From the NCBI GenBank assembly GCA_002377985.1, contig DFQW01000085.1:15653-60653 (forward strand): a stretch of DNA of 45,001 nucleotides, written 5' to 3'. Within the stretch, counting starts at the first letter, position 1, and the number at the start of each line of letters is the position of its first letter. The notes below the pieces were generated by a model. It was not told the DNA's origin, made no database searches, and worked only from the letters and a program-made list of their open reading frames with translations. The stretch is from Halieaceae bacterium UBA3479 (GTDB taxonomy: Bacteria > Pseudomonadota > Gammaproteobacteria > Pseudomonadales > Halieaceae). Made by a program: the position numbers and the translations under genes. Positions 1 to 7,687 of the stretch are shown one piece after another.

Positions 1-1134
1 CATGCGTCTAATCTCTGAAGTGCCGGCGCCGATCTCGTAGAGTTTGGCGTCGCGCAGCAAGCGCCCGGTGGGGTAGTCGTTGATGTAGCCATTGCCGCCC
101 AAGAGCTGAATGGCGTCCAGTGCAGACTGAGTCGCGGCCTCGGCGGTATAGAGAATGACCGCTGCCGCGTCCTTGCGACTCTGCTCACCGCGATCTAGCG
201 CTGCGCAGACGGCATAGAGGTAGGCGCGGCTCGCGGAGCAACGGGCGTACATATCCGCGAGCTTGCCCTGAATCAGCTGAAACTCACCAATGGCTTGACC
301 GAACTGCTCGCGCTCATGGACATAGGGCAGCACGACATCTAAACAGGCCTGCAATATGCCAACGGGGCCGGCAGATAGCACAGCTCTCTCGTAATCGAGT
401 CCCGACATCAGAACCCTCACGCCCGCGCCTTCCTGCCCTAATATTGCCGATGCCGGGACGCGACAGTCCTCGAACACCAGCTCGCAGGTGTTGGAGCCTC
501 GCATGCCGAGTTTGTCGAGTTTAGGAGCGCGTGAAAAACCCGGCGCGTCGCGCTCTATGATAAAAGCGGTAATGCCCTTGGATCCCGCCTCGGGATCGGT
601 CTTGGCATAGATTACATACACGTCTGCATCGGGGCCGTTGGTAATCCACATTTTGCTGCCGTTCAGGACAAAATCGTCGCCCTGTCGCTCTGCCTTGAGG
701 CGCATGCTCACCACATCGGAGCCGGCGCCCGGTTCGGACATGGCCAGTGCGCCGATATGCTCTCCGCTGCAGAGTTTTGGCAAATAGTGGCTGCGCTGCG
801 CTTCCGATCCGTTCAGTTTGATTTGGTTCAGACACAGATTGGAATGAGCGCCGTAGGAGAGGCCCACTGACGCGCTTGCCCGGGAGATTTCTTCCATGGC
901 GATAGCATGGGCGAGGTACCCCATGGCGCTGCCGCCGTATCGCTCGGGGATGGTAATGCCCAATAGCCCCAGATCGCCCATCTTGCGCCACAGATCAGCC
1001 GGGAATTGGTTGTCCTGATCGATACTCGCGGCCCTGGGTGCAATTTCGCGGGTGGCGAATTGGTGTACGGTGTCCCTGAGTAAACCCAACTCCTCGCTGT
1101 GGCCGTATTGTAGAGTGGGGTAGGGCGTGCTCAT
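1..1134 (-). CDS. liuA: Isovaleryl-CoA dehydrogenase, 3' end cut by window edge
   Basis: FAD flavoenzyme oxidising isovaleryl-CoA to 3-methylcrotonyl-CoA in leucine catabolism. The reverse-strand frame is open from an ATG at 1134 to base 1 (378 codons), lacking only roughly the last dozen residues of a usual ~390. Family signatures in order: ERYGGS near residue 65, YGAHSNLC near 94, the FAD/substrate block [10 protein letters not shown] at 131-140, [12 protein letters not shown] near 161, [17 protein letters not shown] near 208, and TSEIRR at the cut end. The catalytic base fits Glu249 in DYER, the position that distinguishes isovaleryl- from other acyl-CoA dehydrogenases. By family convention the next genes to the left would be methylcrotonyl-CoA carboxylase subunits, but they are outside the window. 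No strong ribosome binding site is seen upstream of the ATG. The family assignment is secure; the isovaleryl specificity is inferred from overall likeness and the Glu position. Confidence 0.93.
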   Translation of the reverse strand, partial: MSTPYPTLQYGHSEELGLLRDTVHQFATREIAPRAASIDQDNQFPADLWRKMGDLGLLGITIPERYGGSAMGYLAHAIAMEEISRASASVGLSYGAHSNLCLNQIKLNGSEAQRSHYLPKLCSGEHIGALAMSEPGAGSDVVSMRLKAERQGDDFVLNGSKMWITNGPDADVYVIYAKTDPEAGSKGITAFIIERDAPGFSRAPKLDKLGMRGSNTCELVFEDCRVPASAILGQEGAGVRVLMSGLDYERAVLSAGPVGILQACLDVVLPYVHEREQFGQAIGEFQLIQGKLADMYARCSASRAYLYAVCAALDRGEQSRKDAAAVILYTAEAATQSALDAIQLLGGNGYINDYPTGRLLRDAKLYEIGAGTSEIRRM

Positions 1135-1236
1135 GGAAGGGTCTCGCGGGCATAGAACAGCGCCCGATTGTCTCATTCAGCCACGATGCAACACAATTGC
1201 CGAGACCTTGAAAGACTCGATATCTGCGGTGGGAGT

Positions 1237-1734
1237 ATGCCGGTGCGGCAATGGTTAAAGTTTGGTCATTCGATGACGGCGATCAGCTTTCTGGGTGCTG
1301 TCATCGTGCTCTGGGTCATGATTGATCAACTGCCCCGGCCGGAGGTGGCGTTGGACATCTATGTGGCCCAAAGGCAGTTGATGGAGCGCATTGCTTCGTT
1401 GGTTCTGATGCCCTCGCTCCTGATCAGCTTGCTCTTTGGCTTGGCGTCGATGGCCGCGGTATCTGCGTTTCACAGCGCGCCTTGGGCTTGGGCAAAGTTG
1501 GTCACTACGGTGTTGATGCTGGAGGGCAGTTTATTGGGTATTCAAAGCCCCATCAAACGCGAGGCGCGACTCGCACAAGAGGCGCTGTTGGATCCTGGGC
1601 GAATCAGTGAGCTGGCGCAAAACCTTTCGTCGGAGCAAATGTCGCTGATACTGATTGGCGCCGTGGCGACGGTCAACGTGGCGCTGGGTGTGTGGCGGCC
1701 CAGATTTCGAACGAAAACTACAGCATCGACCTGA
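1237..1734 (+). CDS. Small four-helix membrane protein (DUF2269-like), function unknown
   Basis: I do not recognise this gene with certainty. Starting at ATG 1237 it encodes 165 residues with four hydrophobic segments: roughly residues 8-27 (after WLKFGHS), 54-77, 83-104 and 138-154. The first segment follows a Trp-Leu-Lys...His motif and a later Trp-Ala-Lys-Leu opens the third helix, a layout reminiscent of DUF2269/CopD-like integral membrane proteins. A longer frame opens at a TTG at 1168, but the 23 extra residues are polar and unlike a membrane protein N-terminus, so ATG 1237 is preferred. The gene is divergent from liuA and its last 17 bases overlap the 3' end of the convergent BLUF gene. 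No catalytic motif is visible. Confidence 0.6.
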   Translation: MPVRQWLKFGHSMTAISFLGAVIVLWVMIDQLPRPEVALDIYVAQRQLMERIASLVLMPSLLISLLFGLASMAAVSAFHSAPWAWAKLVTTVLMLEGSLLGIQSPIKREARLAQEALLDPGRISELAQNLSSEQMSLILIGAVATVNVALGVWRPRFRTKTTAST

Positions 1735-2233
1735 ACATCAGCGCCAGTCTTTTGCCCCGACTCAGGTTTTCCAAAAACTCCTGCGGCTGGGCGTCGCGCG
1801 ACAGAAAGTCAGAAAAACCGCTGAGGGATTCGATATCCACACCGTCGAGGTTTAAAAAACCCATCTGCCAGTCAGCAAATTCCCGGGTGCTGGCATCACC
1901 TTTGAAAAGTACTCGAACTGAGTCATGCCTTGGGTCGCCCTTGATGCCGTTAAAGGTAGACATCACCTCGGACTCGGTGCCCTCGAGCACCTGATAAAAA
2001 GATCCCTCGCGATATAAAAGGAGGCCCGTCACGTTTCGTTTGGCGTTGGCGTTGCGGGCTTCGTTGAGCAGGGCAATGAGCGCCTCGGGAGAAAATTGCC
2101 GGGTCTCGGTGCTGACATAACCCAGATGAAACAGGGCGCCGGGGTCGCTTTCGGAGAGAGGCGCGCTGGTCGCTGCAGACTGGGAATTTGACATGCTGGT
2201 GTTTCCCGAGGGTGGGGCCGAGTGGTTCATCAT
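1718..2233 (-). CDS. BLUF-domain blue-light photoreceptor, short form
   Basis: Flavin-binding blue-light sensor of 171 residues. The BLUF core starts near residue 33. The residues that make the photocycle are all present: the flavin-facing Tyr39 (HLGYVS), Asn63 (ARNAN), the TGLLLY strand at 69-74, Gln81 within FYQVLEG (79-85), and the Trp/Met pair in DWQMGF near 117-119. After the core only a short C-terminal tail remains, with no GGDEF, EAL, B12-binding or helix-turn-helix domain, so any output must be through a partner protein, as in other short BLUF proteins. The first ~30 residues are Ser/Ala/Pro-rich and poorly conserved; Met14 is an alternative start. The gene is divergent from acsF across 141 bp, which suggests that light state could influence bacteriochlorophyll synthesis (inference). 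Its 3' end overlaps the opposing membrane protein gene by 17 bases. Confidence 0.9.
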   Translation of the reverse strand: MMNHSAPPSGNTSMSNSQSAATSAPLSESDPGALFHLGYVSTETRQFSPEALIALLNEARNANAKRNVTGLLLYREGSFYQVLEGTESEVMSTFNGIKGDPRHDSVRVLFKGDASTREFADWQMGFLNLDGVDIESLSGFSDFLSRDAQPQEFLENLSRGKRLALMFRSML

Positions 2234-2254
2234 GTTTCTGGTGTCTCAGGGTGC

Positions 2255-2290
2255 TTGCTACCCGGCAAATAGTCAAATAAAATTGACAAA
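2255..2290 (+). promoter_or_regulatory. Candidate acsF promoter with overlapping dyad operator
   Basis: The best promoter-like pair reading toward acsF is TTGCTA at 2255-2260, a 17-base gap, then TAAAAT at 2278-2283 (4/6 and 5/6 matches to the sigma70 consensus), predicting a start near 2290. A dyad, GTCAA (2272-2276) - six bases - TTGAC (2283-2287), lies directly over the -10, where a bound repressor would block transcription. The whole 2262-2305 stretch is markedly AT-rich against its neighbours. The classic photosynthesis repressor site TGT-N12-ACA was looked for and is absent from 2234-2374. This is a by-eye prediction. Confidence 0.4.
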
Positions 2291-2325
2291 TATTAAGTAA
2301 ATAAACTGGACACATCCCGTGCAGA

Positions 2326-2342
2326 ACCCCTTCCTGAGGGGT
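2326..2342 (+). promoter_or_regulatory. Hairpin in the acsF 5' leader
   Basis: A perfect six-base stem, ACCCCT (2326-2331) and AGGGGT (2337-2342) with a five-base loop, lies 32 bases before the acsF ATG and ahead of its GGGGGA ribosome binding site. No U-run follows, so it is not an intrinsic terminator. It may stabilise the transcript 5' end or bind a protein; function unknown. Confidence 0.35.
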
Positions 2343-2374
2343 GGACAACGCGCTATGGGTAATTGGGGGAAACT

Positions 2375-3442
2375 ATGAATCAAGCCGTAAATACCGACAC
2401 GGCGGTGAATCTCACCACCCAGCAGGCCCTTGAGAGCCGGGCCCTTGCGCCGCGTTTTTACTGTACTGACTACGCTGCGATGGAGCACATTGATATCTCA
2501 CCGGTGCGCACAGAGTGGGATCTCATGATGCGGGACTTCGAGCTCGACAAGAACCGTGGCCATTTCAAGCAGAACTACGACTATGATCCCGAGATCCTCG
2601 AGGCGGATCCTGAGCTAAAGGAAGAGTTCCTGGACCTGTTGGTGTCCTCAATTACGGCGGAATATTCTGGCTGCGTGCTTTATCAGGAAATCGAGAAGCA
2701 TGTCAGTAACCCAGATGTGAAAGCCCTGATGCGCTATATGGCGCGAGATGAGTCGCGCCATGCCGGATTCATCAACAAGGCCCTGAACAAACTGGGCGTG
2801 GCTGTCGATCTCGGAGTGCTCAAGCGAGAGAAGGAGTACACCTTTTTCAAGCCTAAATACATTTACTACGCAACCTACCTTTCGGAAAAAATCGGCTACG
2901 CACGGTACATCACGATTTATCGCCATCTGGAGCGTCATCCCGAGAAGCGCTTTCATCCCATTTTTAAATGGTTTCTAGAGTGGTGTAACGATGAGTTCGC
3001 GCACGGGGAGGCCTTTGCGCTCATTATGCGATCTGACCCCAAGCTGCTGTCCGGATTCAACAAACTGTGGATTCGGTTTTTCCTGCTCGCGGTGTACTCC
3101 ACCATGTACGTGCGCGATCACTCACGCCCCAAGCTCTACGAAGCCTTTGGCATGGACGTGACGGAGTTCGACTACACGGTGTTCGATATCACCACAGAGA
3201 TCTCGCGGCAGGTGTTTCCACTTACGCTGAATACTGACGACCCGCGCTTTCGCGCGGGCCTCGAGCGCATGCGCCGTTTACAATTAGCGCGCGACGCGCT
3301 CGAAGGTCGGCGTGGCCCGTTGGTCGCAGCGAGAAAACTGGGCTACACGCTTCGCTCGGGACTGACATTTGCCCGGCTATTCTTGCTGCCCACCAGGCGC
3401 AATGACATCCCTTTACAAGTGCGGATGCAACCTGCCTGGTAA
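2375..3442 (+). CDS. acsF: Mg-protoporphyrin IX monomethyl ester cyclase, aerobic di-iron type
   Basis: Oxygen-dependent oxidative cyclase that forms ring E of (bacterio)chlorophyll from Mg-protoporphyrin IX monomethyl ester. At 355 residues it has the usual family length. Di-iron ligands are visible in the expected pattern: Glu96 (TAEYSG), Glu126 and His129 ([10 protein letters not shown]), and Glu207 and His210 ([11 protein letters not shown]), with conserved [18 protein letters not shown] between them. The ATG at 2375 is chosen over an upstream in-frame TTG (2363) because GGGGGA sits about five bases before it. It is divergent from the BLUF gene and followed by an unrelated crotonase; no bch, puf, puh or crt gene is in the window. 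Presence implies capacity for aerobic anoxygenic phototrophy, or a remnant of it. The C-terminal ~50 residues are basic and poorly conserved. Confidence 0.95.
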   Translation: MNQAVNTDTAVNLTTQQALESRALAPRFYCTDYAAMEHIDISPVRTEWDLMMRDFELDKNRGHFKQNYDYDPEILEADPELKEEFLDLLVSSITAEYSGCVLYQEIEKHVSNPDVKALMRYMARDESRHAGFINKALNKLGVAVDLGVLKREKEYTFFKPKYIYYATYLSEKIGYARYITIYRHLERHPEKRFHPIFKWFLEWCNDEFAHGEAFALIMRSDPKLLSGFNKLWIRFFLLAVYSTMYVRDHSRPKLYEAFGMDVTEFDYTVFDITTEISRQVFPLTLNTDDPRFRAGLERMRRLQLARDALEGRRGPLVAARKLGYTLRSGLTFARLFLLPTRRNDIPLQVRMQPAW

Positions 3443-3469
3443 GCCCGATAACCTTCCGCTTTAACCCAC

Positions 3470-3488
3470 ACAGATTGATTCCATCTGT
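3470..3488 (+). terminator. Possible weak hairpin terminator after acsF
   Basis: ACAGAT (3470-3475) and ATCTGT (3483-3488) form a six-base stem with a seven-base loop, followed by only two further T residues. The stem is AT-rich and the U-run short, so termination would be inefficient. Nothing else is recognised between acsF and the next gene. Confidence 0.25.
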
Positions 3489-3558
3489 TTAGGGGGGTGT
3501 CACAGCCAGACGGGCTCTGCTACTTTGGCCGCGCTACCCGGTGGATTGGAGATAAAAC

Positions 3559-4332
3559 GTGTCTGTGATTGAAGTGTCGCATCAAGCAGGCGTCGCCTTG
3601 GTGACGCTAAATCGTCCCGATGCCAACAATGCGCTCAACCGCGAACTGTCCGAGGCCATTATCGAGACGTTTTCGGCTCTGGCGGAAAATGACGACGTTC
3701 GGGCAATTGTACTGACCGGTGCAGGCCGCTGTTTTTGCGCCGGCGTTGATCTCAAGGCGTTGGAAGAAGATTCTGCGCTCCTGTCTTCGGGGCTTGGCCT
3801 GGGCCCTGACTCGCCGATTGTCGTGGCGCTGGAGGAATGTCCTCAGCCCATTATTGGTGCTGTTAACGGGGCCGCCGTCACGGGGGGGTTTGAACTGGCG
3901 CTGGCCTGCGATTATTTGTTTGCCAGCGAACATGCCCGGTTTGCGGATACCCATGCCCGCGTGGGGCTTCTGCCGGGTTGGGGGCTATCCCAGAAGCTGT
4001 CGCGCATCATCGGCATCAATCGGGCGCGTGAGATGAGTCTGACGGGAAATTTTATCGATGCTCAACGTGCCGAGGCCTGGGGTTTGGTAAACCGGATCTG
4101 TGAGGCCGATGCCCTGGTCCCCGAGGCACTGGCCAGCGCAGCCCAGATCGCCGACAGCGATCCGAGCGCTGTCGTTGCTCTCAAGTCTTTGATGAACGAC
4201 GGCAGCAAGGAGGCGTTGGGAACTTCGCTGCGGATGGAAGGCGAGCGCGCGAACGCCTTTGCCAAATCGGTGGATTACAGTCAGATGTCTGCGCGTTTGG
4301 CGGCGCTGCGACAGCGTGCGGGAAAGCAGTAG
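3559..4332 (+). CDS. Enoyl-CoA hydratase/isomerase (crotonase) family protein
   Basis: Crotonase-fold acyl-CoA enzyme of 257 residues. The two oxyanion-hole regions are present: AGRCFCAGVDLK near residues 55-66 and NGAAVTGG near 100-107, the latter followed by the first catalytic-position glutamate in FELALACD. Counting 20 residues on, the position of the second catalytic glutamate of classical hydratases holds a histidine (ADTHARVG). The protein is therefore probably not a standard two-glutamate enoyl-CoA hydratase; a hydrolase, isomerase or lyase activity on a CoA ester is equally possible. GTG start at 3559 with TTGGAGA upstream. Close to liuA but not obviously its partner, because acsF and the BLUF gene lie between. 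Family certain, reaction unknown. Confidence 0.85.
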   Translation: MSVIEVSHQAGVALVTLNRPDANNALNRELSEAIIETFSALAENDDVRAIVLTGAGRCFCAGVDLKALEEDSALLSSGLGLGPDSPIVVALEECPQPIIGAVNGAAVTGGFELALACDYLFASEHARFADTHARVGLLPGWGLSQKLSRIIGINRAREMSLTGNFIDAQRAEAWGLVNRICEADALVPEALASAAQIADSDPSAVVALKSLMNDGSKEALGTSLRMEGERANAFAKSVDYSQMSARLAALRQRAGKQ

Positions 4333-4404
4333 CGTTAGCGCTGCGCCGCGCCATCAAGGCGCAGGTAGCCGACTCATTGCGGTACTCGATCCGAGGCGTG
4401 AAAC

Positions 4405-4953
4405 ATGTTGATTTTGACTGCAGGGATACTGTTGTGGAGTGCCGCGCATCTTCTCAAGCGGCTCGCACCCGATTTCAGGGCGCGCCTGGGAAATGCAGGG
4501 CGATTGGTGGTGACCGTCATGGTCATCGCCGCACTCATACTAATGATACAAGGCTACCCACTGGCTAAAGGACCCGTCTGGTGGGGGCGTGAGACCGCGT
4601 TGGTCGGGCTGAACAATCTACTGGTGTATCTTGGCTTTTACTTTATAGCCGCAAGCGCTGTGGGTGCGCGCGTCAAGGGCGTGCTTCGTCACCCACAGTT
4701 AACGGCGGTGTCTCTATGGGCGTTTGCGCATCTATTGGTTAATGGGGACGCGCCGTCGCTGCTGCTGTTTGGTGGCTTACTGCTCTGGGCAATAGTGTCG
4801 GTCGGATTGATCAATCACCAGGATGGCAAACCAGCATTGCCTAAACCGGTGCACTCGCTGTTCCGTGAGATTATGGCGATCGCCATTGCTCTCGCCTTGT
4901 ATGGTGTTGTCGCATATTTGCACGGCATGCTGGGTTATCCGGTCCACGGTTAA
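4405..4953 (+). CDS. NnrU-family integral membrane protein
   Basis: Membrane protein of 182 residues with about five hydrophobic segments (near 1-15, 32-50, 68-88, 95-131 as two close helices, 152-172). The family signature is clear: a His-Pro-Gln-Leu motif (HPQLTAV) followed by LWAFAHLLVNGD and a hydrophobic LLLFGG segment. NnrU was named in denitrifiers but is widespread; the plant/cyanobacterial 15-cis-zeta-carotene isomerase Z-ISO is a heme-binding relative. Whether this copy acts on carotenoids, heme or nitrogen oxides cannot be told from sequence. It begins with ATG after a GAGG ribosome binding site, and the DNA glycosylase gene follows 11 bases after its stop, so the two are probably cotranscribed. 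Confidence 0.85.
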   Translation: MLILTAGILLWSAAHLLKRLAPDFRARLGNAGRLVVTVMVIAALILMIQGYPLAKGPVWWGRETALVGLNNLLVYLGFYFIAASAVGARVKGVLRHPQLTAVSLWAFAHLLVNGDAPSLLLFGGLLLWAIVSVGLINHQDGKPALPKPVHSLFREIMAIAIALALYGVVAYLHGMLGYPVHG

Positions 4954-4964
4954 CGAGCGAGCCG

Positions 4965-5597
4965 GTGACGACTCTCTATGCACTGACGGATCGTCATATA
5001 CGGCGATCGCTCAAAGCGCTGGCGAAAGACCATCCTCCAATAGCGATAGCGCTTGAGCGGGTCGGTTTTCCGGCGTCGCGGCAACGTGAACACTCATTTG
5101 AATCTTTGGCGCGAATCGTGATTGGCCAGCAGCTGTCGGTAAAAGCAGCGGCTACGATCGCCGGTAGGGTAGATACAGCGCTTGGGGGTGTTATGACGCC
5201 GGAGCGCGTGCTTGCTGCCGCACCTGAGGTGCTTCGCGGCGCAGGGTTATCGCATCAGAAGATCGGTTATCTACAGTCACTGGCCAATGCCGTTGCCAGT
5301 GGAACCTTGGCGCTCGACGCCTTGCCAGCCTACTCTGACGACGAGGTAGAGCGCGCCATTACAGCTGTGCGCGGCTTCGGCCGTTGGTCTGCCCATATGT
5401 ATATGATGTTTGCACTGGGGCGGCCGGATATCTGGCCCAGCGGTGATCTTGCGGTGAGGGTCGGTTTTGGCCGCATGATGGGCTGGCGGGAGCGGCCTTC
5501 CGAGCAGCAGGTAATTACTGAAGGCGAAGCCTTTGCGCCCCACAGAAGCGCATTGGCTTTGATGTGCTGGCATTATTACAGCGAGGCGCCTCTGTGA
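4965..5597 (+). CDS. DNA-3-methyladenine glycosylase II (AlkA-like, HhH-GPD)
   Basis: Base-excision repair glycosylase of 210 residues removing alkylated purines. It contains the helix-hairpin-helix/GPD fold only, without the N-terminal beta domain of E. coli AlkA: substrate-side VIGQQLSVKAA near residue 51, LRGAGLSHQKIGYLQ near 89, the hairpin VRGFGRWSAHM near 134 and the catalytic aspartate in WPSGDLAVRVG near 156-166. The length matches compact bacterial AlkA homologues. The start is a GTG at 4965, 11 bases after the NnrU gene. The 3' end overlaps the tadA start as GTGA, indicating translational coupling of two nucleic-acid enzymes. Confidence 0.9.
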   Translation: MTTLYALTDRHIRRSLKALAKDHPPIAIALERVGFPASRQREHSFESLARIVIGQQLSVKAAATIAGRVDTALGGVMTPERVLAAAPEVLRGAGLSHQKIGYLQSLANAVASGTLALDALPAYSDDEVERAITAVRGFGRWSAHMYMMFALGRPDIWPSGDLAVRVGFGRMMGWRERPSEQQVITEGEAFAPHRSALALMCWHYYSEAPL

Positions 5598-6064
5598 GTT
5601 TCAGCGACTGGGATACACAGTGCATGATGCTGGCCTTGGAGGAAGCCAAACGGTCGGCAGAGCGGGGTGAAGTCCCCGTAGGTGCCGTGCTGACCAGGGG
5701 TGATTCCATTCTCGCGCATGGTGGCAATGCGCAGATTGAGTTGAGTGATCCGTCAGCACATGCAGAAATCCGGGTGCTGCGAGAAGCCGGTATCCGACAC
5801 GGCAACTATCGGCTGCCGGGTACAACCCTGTATGTCAGCCTCGAGCCCTGCACGATGTGCTGTGGGGCCTTGGTCCATGCGCGGGTCGCTACCGTGATGT
5901 TTGCCGCCAGGGAACCCAAGGCGGGGGCGGTCATCAGCACGGCCACGGTGCTGGATAACCCCGCGCTGAATCATCGCGTGGAGTGGCGAGAGGGGTTGCT
6001 CGAGGAGCACAGTAGTGACTTGTTGCGTGTTTTTTTTCGGGACCGGCGTAGCGCGCGGGGTTAA
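5594..6064 (+). CDS. tadA: tRNA-specific adenosine deaminase
   Basis: Zinc deaminase converting wobble adenosine 34 to inosine in tRNA-Arg(ACG). With the GTG start at 5594 it is 156 residues. The deaminase motifs are intact: HAE near residue 56 (zinc His and proton-shuttle Glu) and PCTMCCGAL near 85-93 (the two zinc cysteines). The frame is open further upstream to 5564, but the GTG overlapping the preceding stop as GTGA, with GCGAGG upstream, is the likely start. Last gene of the NnrU-alkA-tadA group, convergent with mltF. The 95 bases between them hold no recognisable terminator. Confidence 0.93.
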   Translation: MSFSDWDTQCMMLALEEAKRSAERGEVPVGAVLTRGDSILAHGGNAQIELSDPSAHAEIRVLREAGIRHGNYRLPGTTLYVSLEPCTMCCGALVHARVATVMFAAREPKAGAVISTATVLDNPALNHRVEWREGLLEEHSSDLLRVFFRDRRSARG

Positions 6065-6159
6065 TCGCGCTAGAGATCCGCAGCGGTCGGCCGCGGGCGT
6101 TCCCTCCTTAGTCGATCCCTGACAGTCTGCGGTGCCCAGATAGACCTGCGTTGGCGCAC

Positions 6160-7596
6160 TCAAAGTACCGGTAGCGGTGCTCCCCGCAAGTGTTCAGGCA
6201 GGAGTGTTTCTACCTTAATTGGCGGGGACAGCCGCGAGGTCGGCAAGCCTTCCAGAGTGAGTATGCCTTCATAGTGGCGAATGTTGTCGACGTAGGTCAC
6301 TGCCTGCTTGCCTTCGGCGAAACCAAAGCGAGTCATTGCGAATACCTCGGGATTTTGCAGGTCAGGCAAGTGTGCGCGCACGTCGGGCCAGAGATGAGGA
6401 TCTTTGCCGGAGCGCTCGGTCAGCACTCTGGCGTCCTCGAGATGACCCATGCCAATGGTATAAGCCGCCAGCGCCATGGATGTGCGATCGGGCTCTTCAA
6501 TATCAGCGGGCAATCGTCTGAGGAGATCCTTAAAAAAACGAGCGCCACCGCGCAGGCTTTCACCCGCATCAGTGCGATCGTCTATGCCCAGCTCATCGGC
6601 CGTGACCTGCGTCAACATCATCAACCCTCTGACGCCGGTATGAGATCGTGCATCGGGATTCCAGTGAGACTCTTGATAGGCCATAGCCGCCAATAATCGC
6701 CAGTCCATCTGATACTCCTCGGCGACTTGCTCCATGAGTTGCTGCCACTGTGGCAACTCACTGCGCATCTTCCGCTGGAATGTGAGCGATCCCAGCCGGG
6801 ATGCATGCTCGAACTGCCCAAAATGCAGGCGCTCCAGCTGCGCAATATCGCCTGACCGCTCAGCCGCCTCAAGAAAGCGATTTACCATTGCAAGGGCGGT
6901 ATCCGGGCTTTCCCCTTTCGGCAAATACCACACCACGGGTATTTCAGCACCAATCTCCAGTGCCGCGACCAATCTCGGAAAAAGCCGCTGCTGGATGTCA
7001 AACTCGATAGAGTCGACGATGGCCAGGTCAGCCTTTCCCTCGCTCACCAGCTGCATCACTTCCAGCGAATCTGCGGCGTCCACTTCACGCCAGGTCAGAG
7101 TCGGTAGAGAATTCTTGAGATCCTGGAGCACCTCCGTGTGGACGCTACCTGCGACCACAACCAGATCGCGGTTGACCAGTTCAGGGAGGCTGCGAGGCCG
7201 CAATCCGCCGGATTTATAGACCACCAGTGCTTGCTGGTGTAGGTAGGGAATGGAAGCCGCGAAACGGGCGTCGCGGCCGGGACTTTGGCTCAATCCCGCG
7301 ACGGCAACGTGCCCCTCACCGTTTTCAAGCATGGTAAATAACTCGGGCAAGCTAAAGGCAACTTTGATGCGCAGCTTCATGTCTTGCTGCATGGCGAATT
7401 GTCTGACCAATGCATAATCGAAACCCGATGCGCGGTCGCCGTCAAAGTAGTAAGTCGTGGGCGTGTTGCGCGTGAGCACGACCAGCTCGCGAGCGTCCTC
7501 CAAAGGAGGTAGATCGGCGCTCTGAAAGCAACCCTGACAGAGCATGATCAAGCAAAGGAGATAGGCGCGTCCCATGGGCTGATTGTAAATGTTCAC
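6160..7596 (-). CDS. mltF: Membrane-bound lytic murein transglycosylase F
   Basis: Outer-membrane lipoprotein cleaving peptidoglycan glycan strands to 1,6-anhydro ends. It has 478 residues. The N-terminus is a lipoprotein signal peptide with lipobox LCQGC (cysteine at residue 23); ATG at Met8 is an alternative start giving a more typical short signal. Residues ~35-265 form a periplasmic solute-binding (SBP_bac_3) domain that acts as a regulatory module. The SLT transglycosylase domain follows, with catalytic glutamate in AAMAYQESHWNP near 310 and the downstream GVRGLMMLT and ALAAYTIGMGH blocks. Divergent from purL, a pairing also seen in Pseudomonas. Confidence 0.95.
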   Translation of the reverse strand: MNIYNQPMGRAYLLCLIMLCQGCFQSADLPPLEDARELVVLTRNTPTTYYFDGDRASGFDYALVRQFAMQQDMKLRIKVAFSLPELFTMLENGEGHVAVAGLSQSPGRDARFAASIPYLHQQALVVYKSGGLRPRSLPELVNRDLVVVAGSVHTEVLQDLKNSLPTLTWREVDAADSLEVMQLVSEGKADLAIVDSIEFDIQQRLFPRLVAALEIGAEIPVVWYLPKGESPDTALAMVNRFLEAAERSGDIAQLERLHFGQFEHASRLGSLTFQRKMRSELPQWQQLMEQVAEEYQMDWRLLAAMAYQESHWNPDARSHTGVRGLMMLTQVTADELGIDDRTDAGESLRGGARFFKDLLRRLPADIEEPDRTSMALAAYTIGMGHLEDARVLTERSGKDPHLWPDVRAHLPDLQNPEVFAMTRFGFAEGKQAVTYVDNIRHYEGILTLEGLPTSRLSPPIKVETLLPEHLRGAPLPVL

Positions 7597-7632
7597 CCGC
7601 GACGAAGACAGAACAGCTGGCAGCGTACCTGC

Positions 7633-7665
7633 ATGACACGGGGATGGCGAGGTATAATCCCAGCG
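7633..7665 (+). promoter_or_regulatory. Candidate purL promoter (perfect -10)
   Basis: A perfect TATAAT lies at 7653-7658, 29 bases before the purL ATG. The upstream ATGACA at 7633-7638 is a good -35 sequence but only 14 bases away, shorter than the preferred 16-18, so the real -35 may be weaker or activator-dependent. Predicted start near 7665, leaving a short leader with a GGGA ribosome binding site. Confidence 0.5.
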
Positions 7666-7687
7666 CTGTCTCGCTCGGGAATATCGA

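Noticed and set aside
521..991. 156-residue reverse-strand frame within liuA
   Set aside because: Out of frame with the acyl-CoA dehydrogenase, which has unbroken family similarity from 1134 to the window edge; no frameshift needed.
2234..2374. PpsR/CrtJ site (TGT-N12-ACA) between the BLUF gene and acsF
   Set aside because: Both TGT triplets in the gap (near 2233 and 2242) lack ACA at the right distance.
6065..6159. Terminator or small RNA between tadA and mltF
   Set aside because: No stable hairpin with a U-run could be seen by eye.
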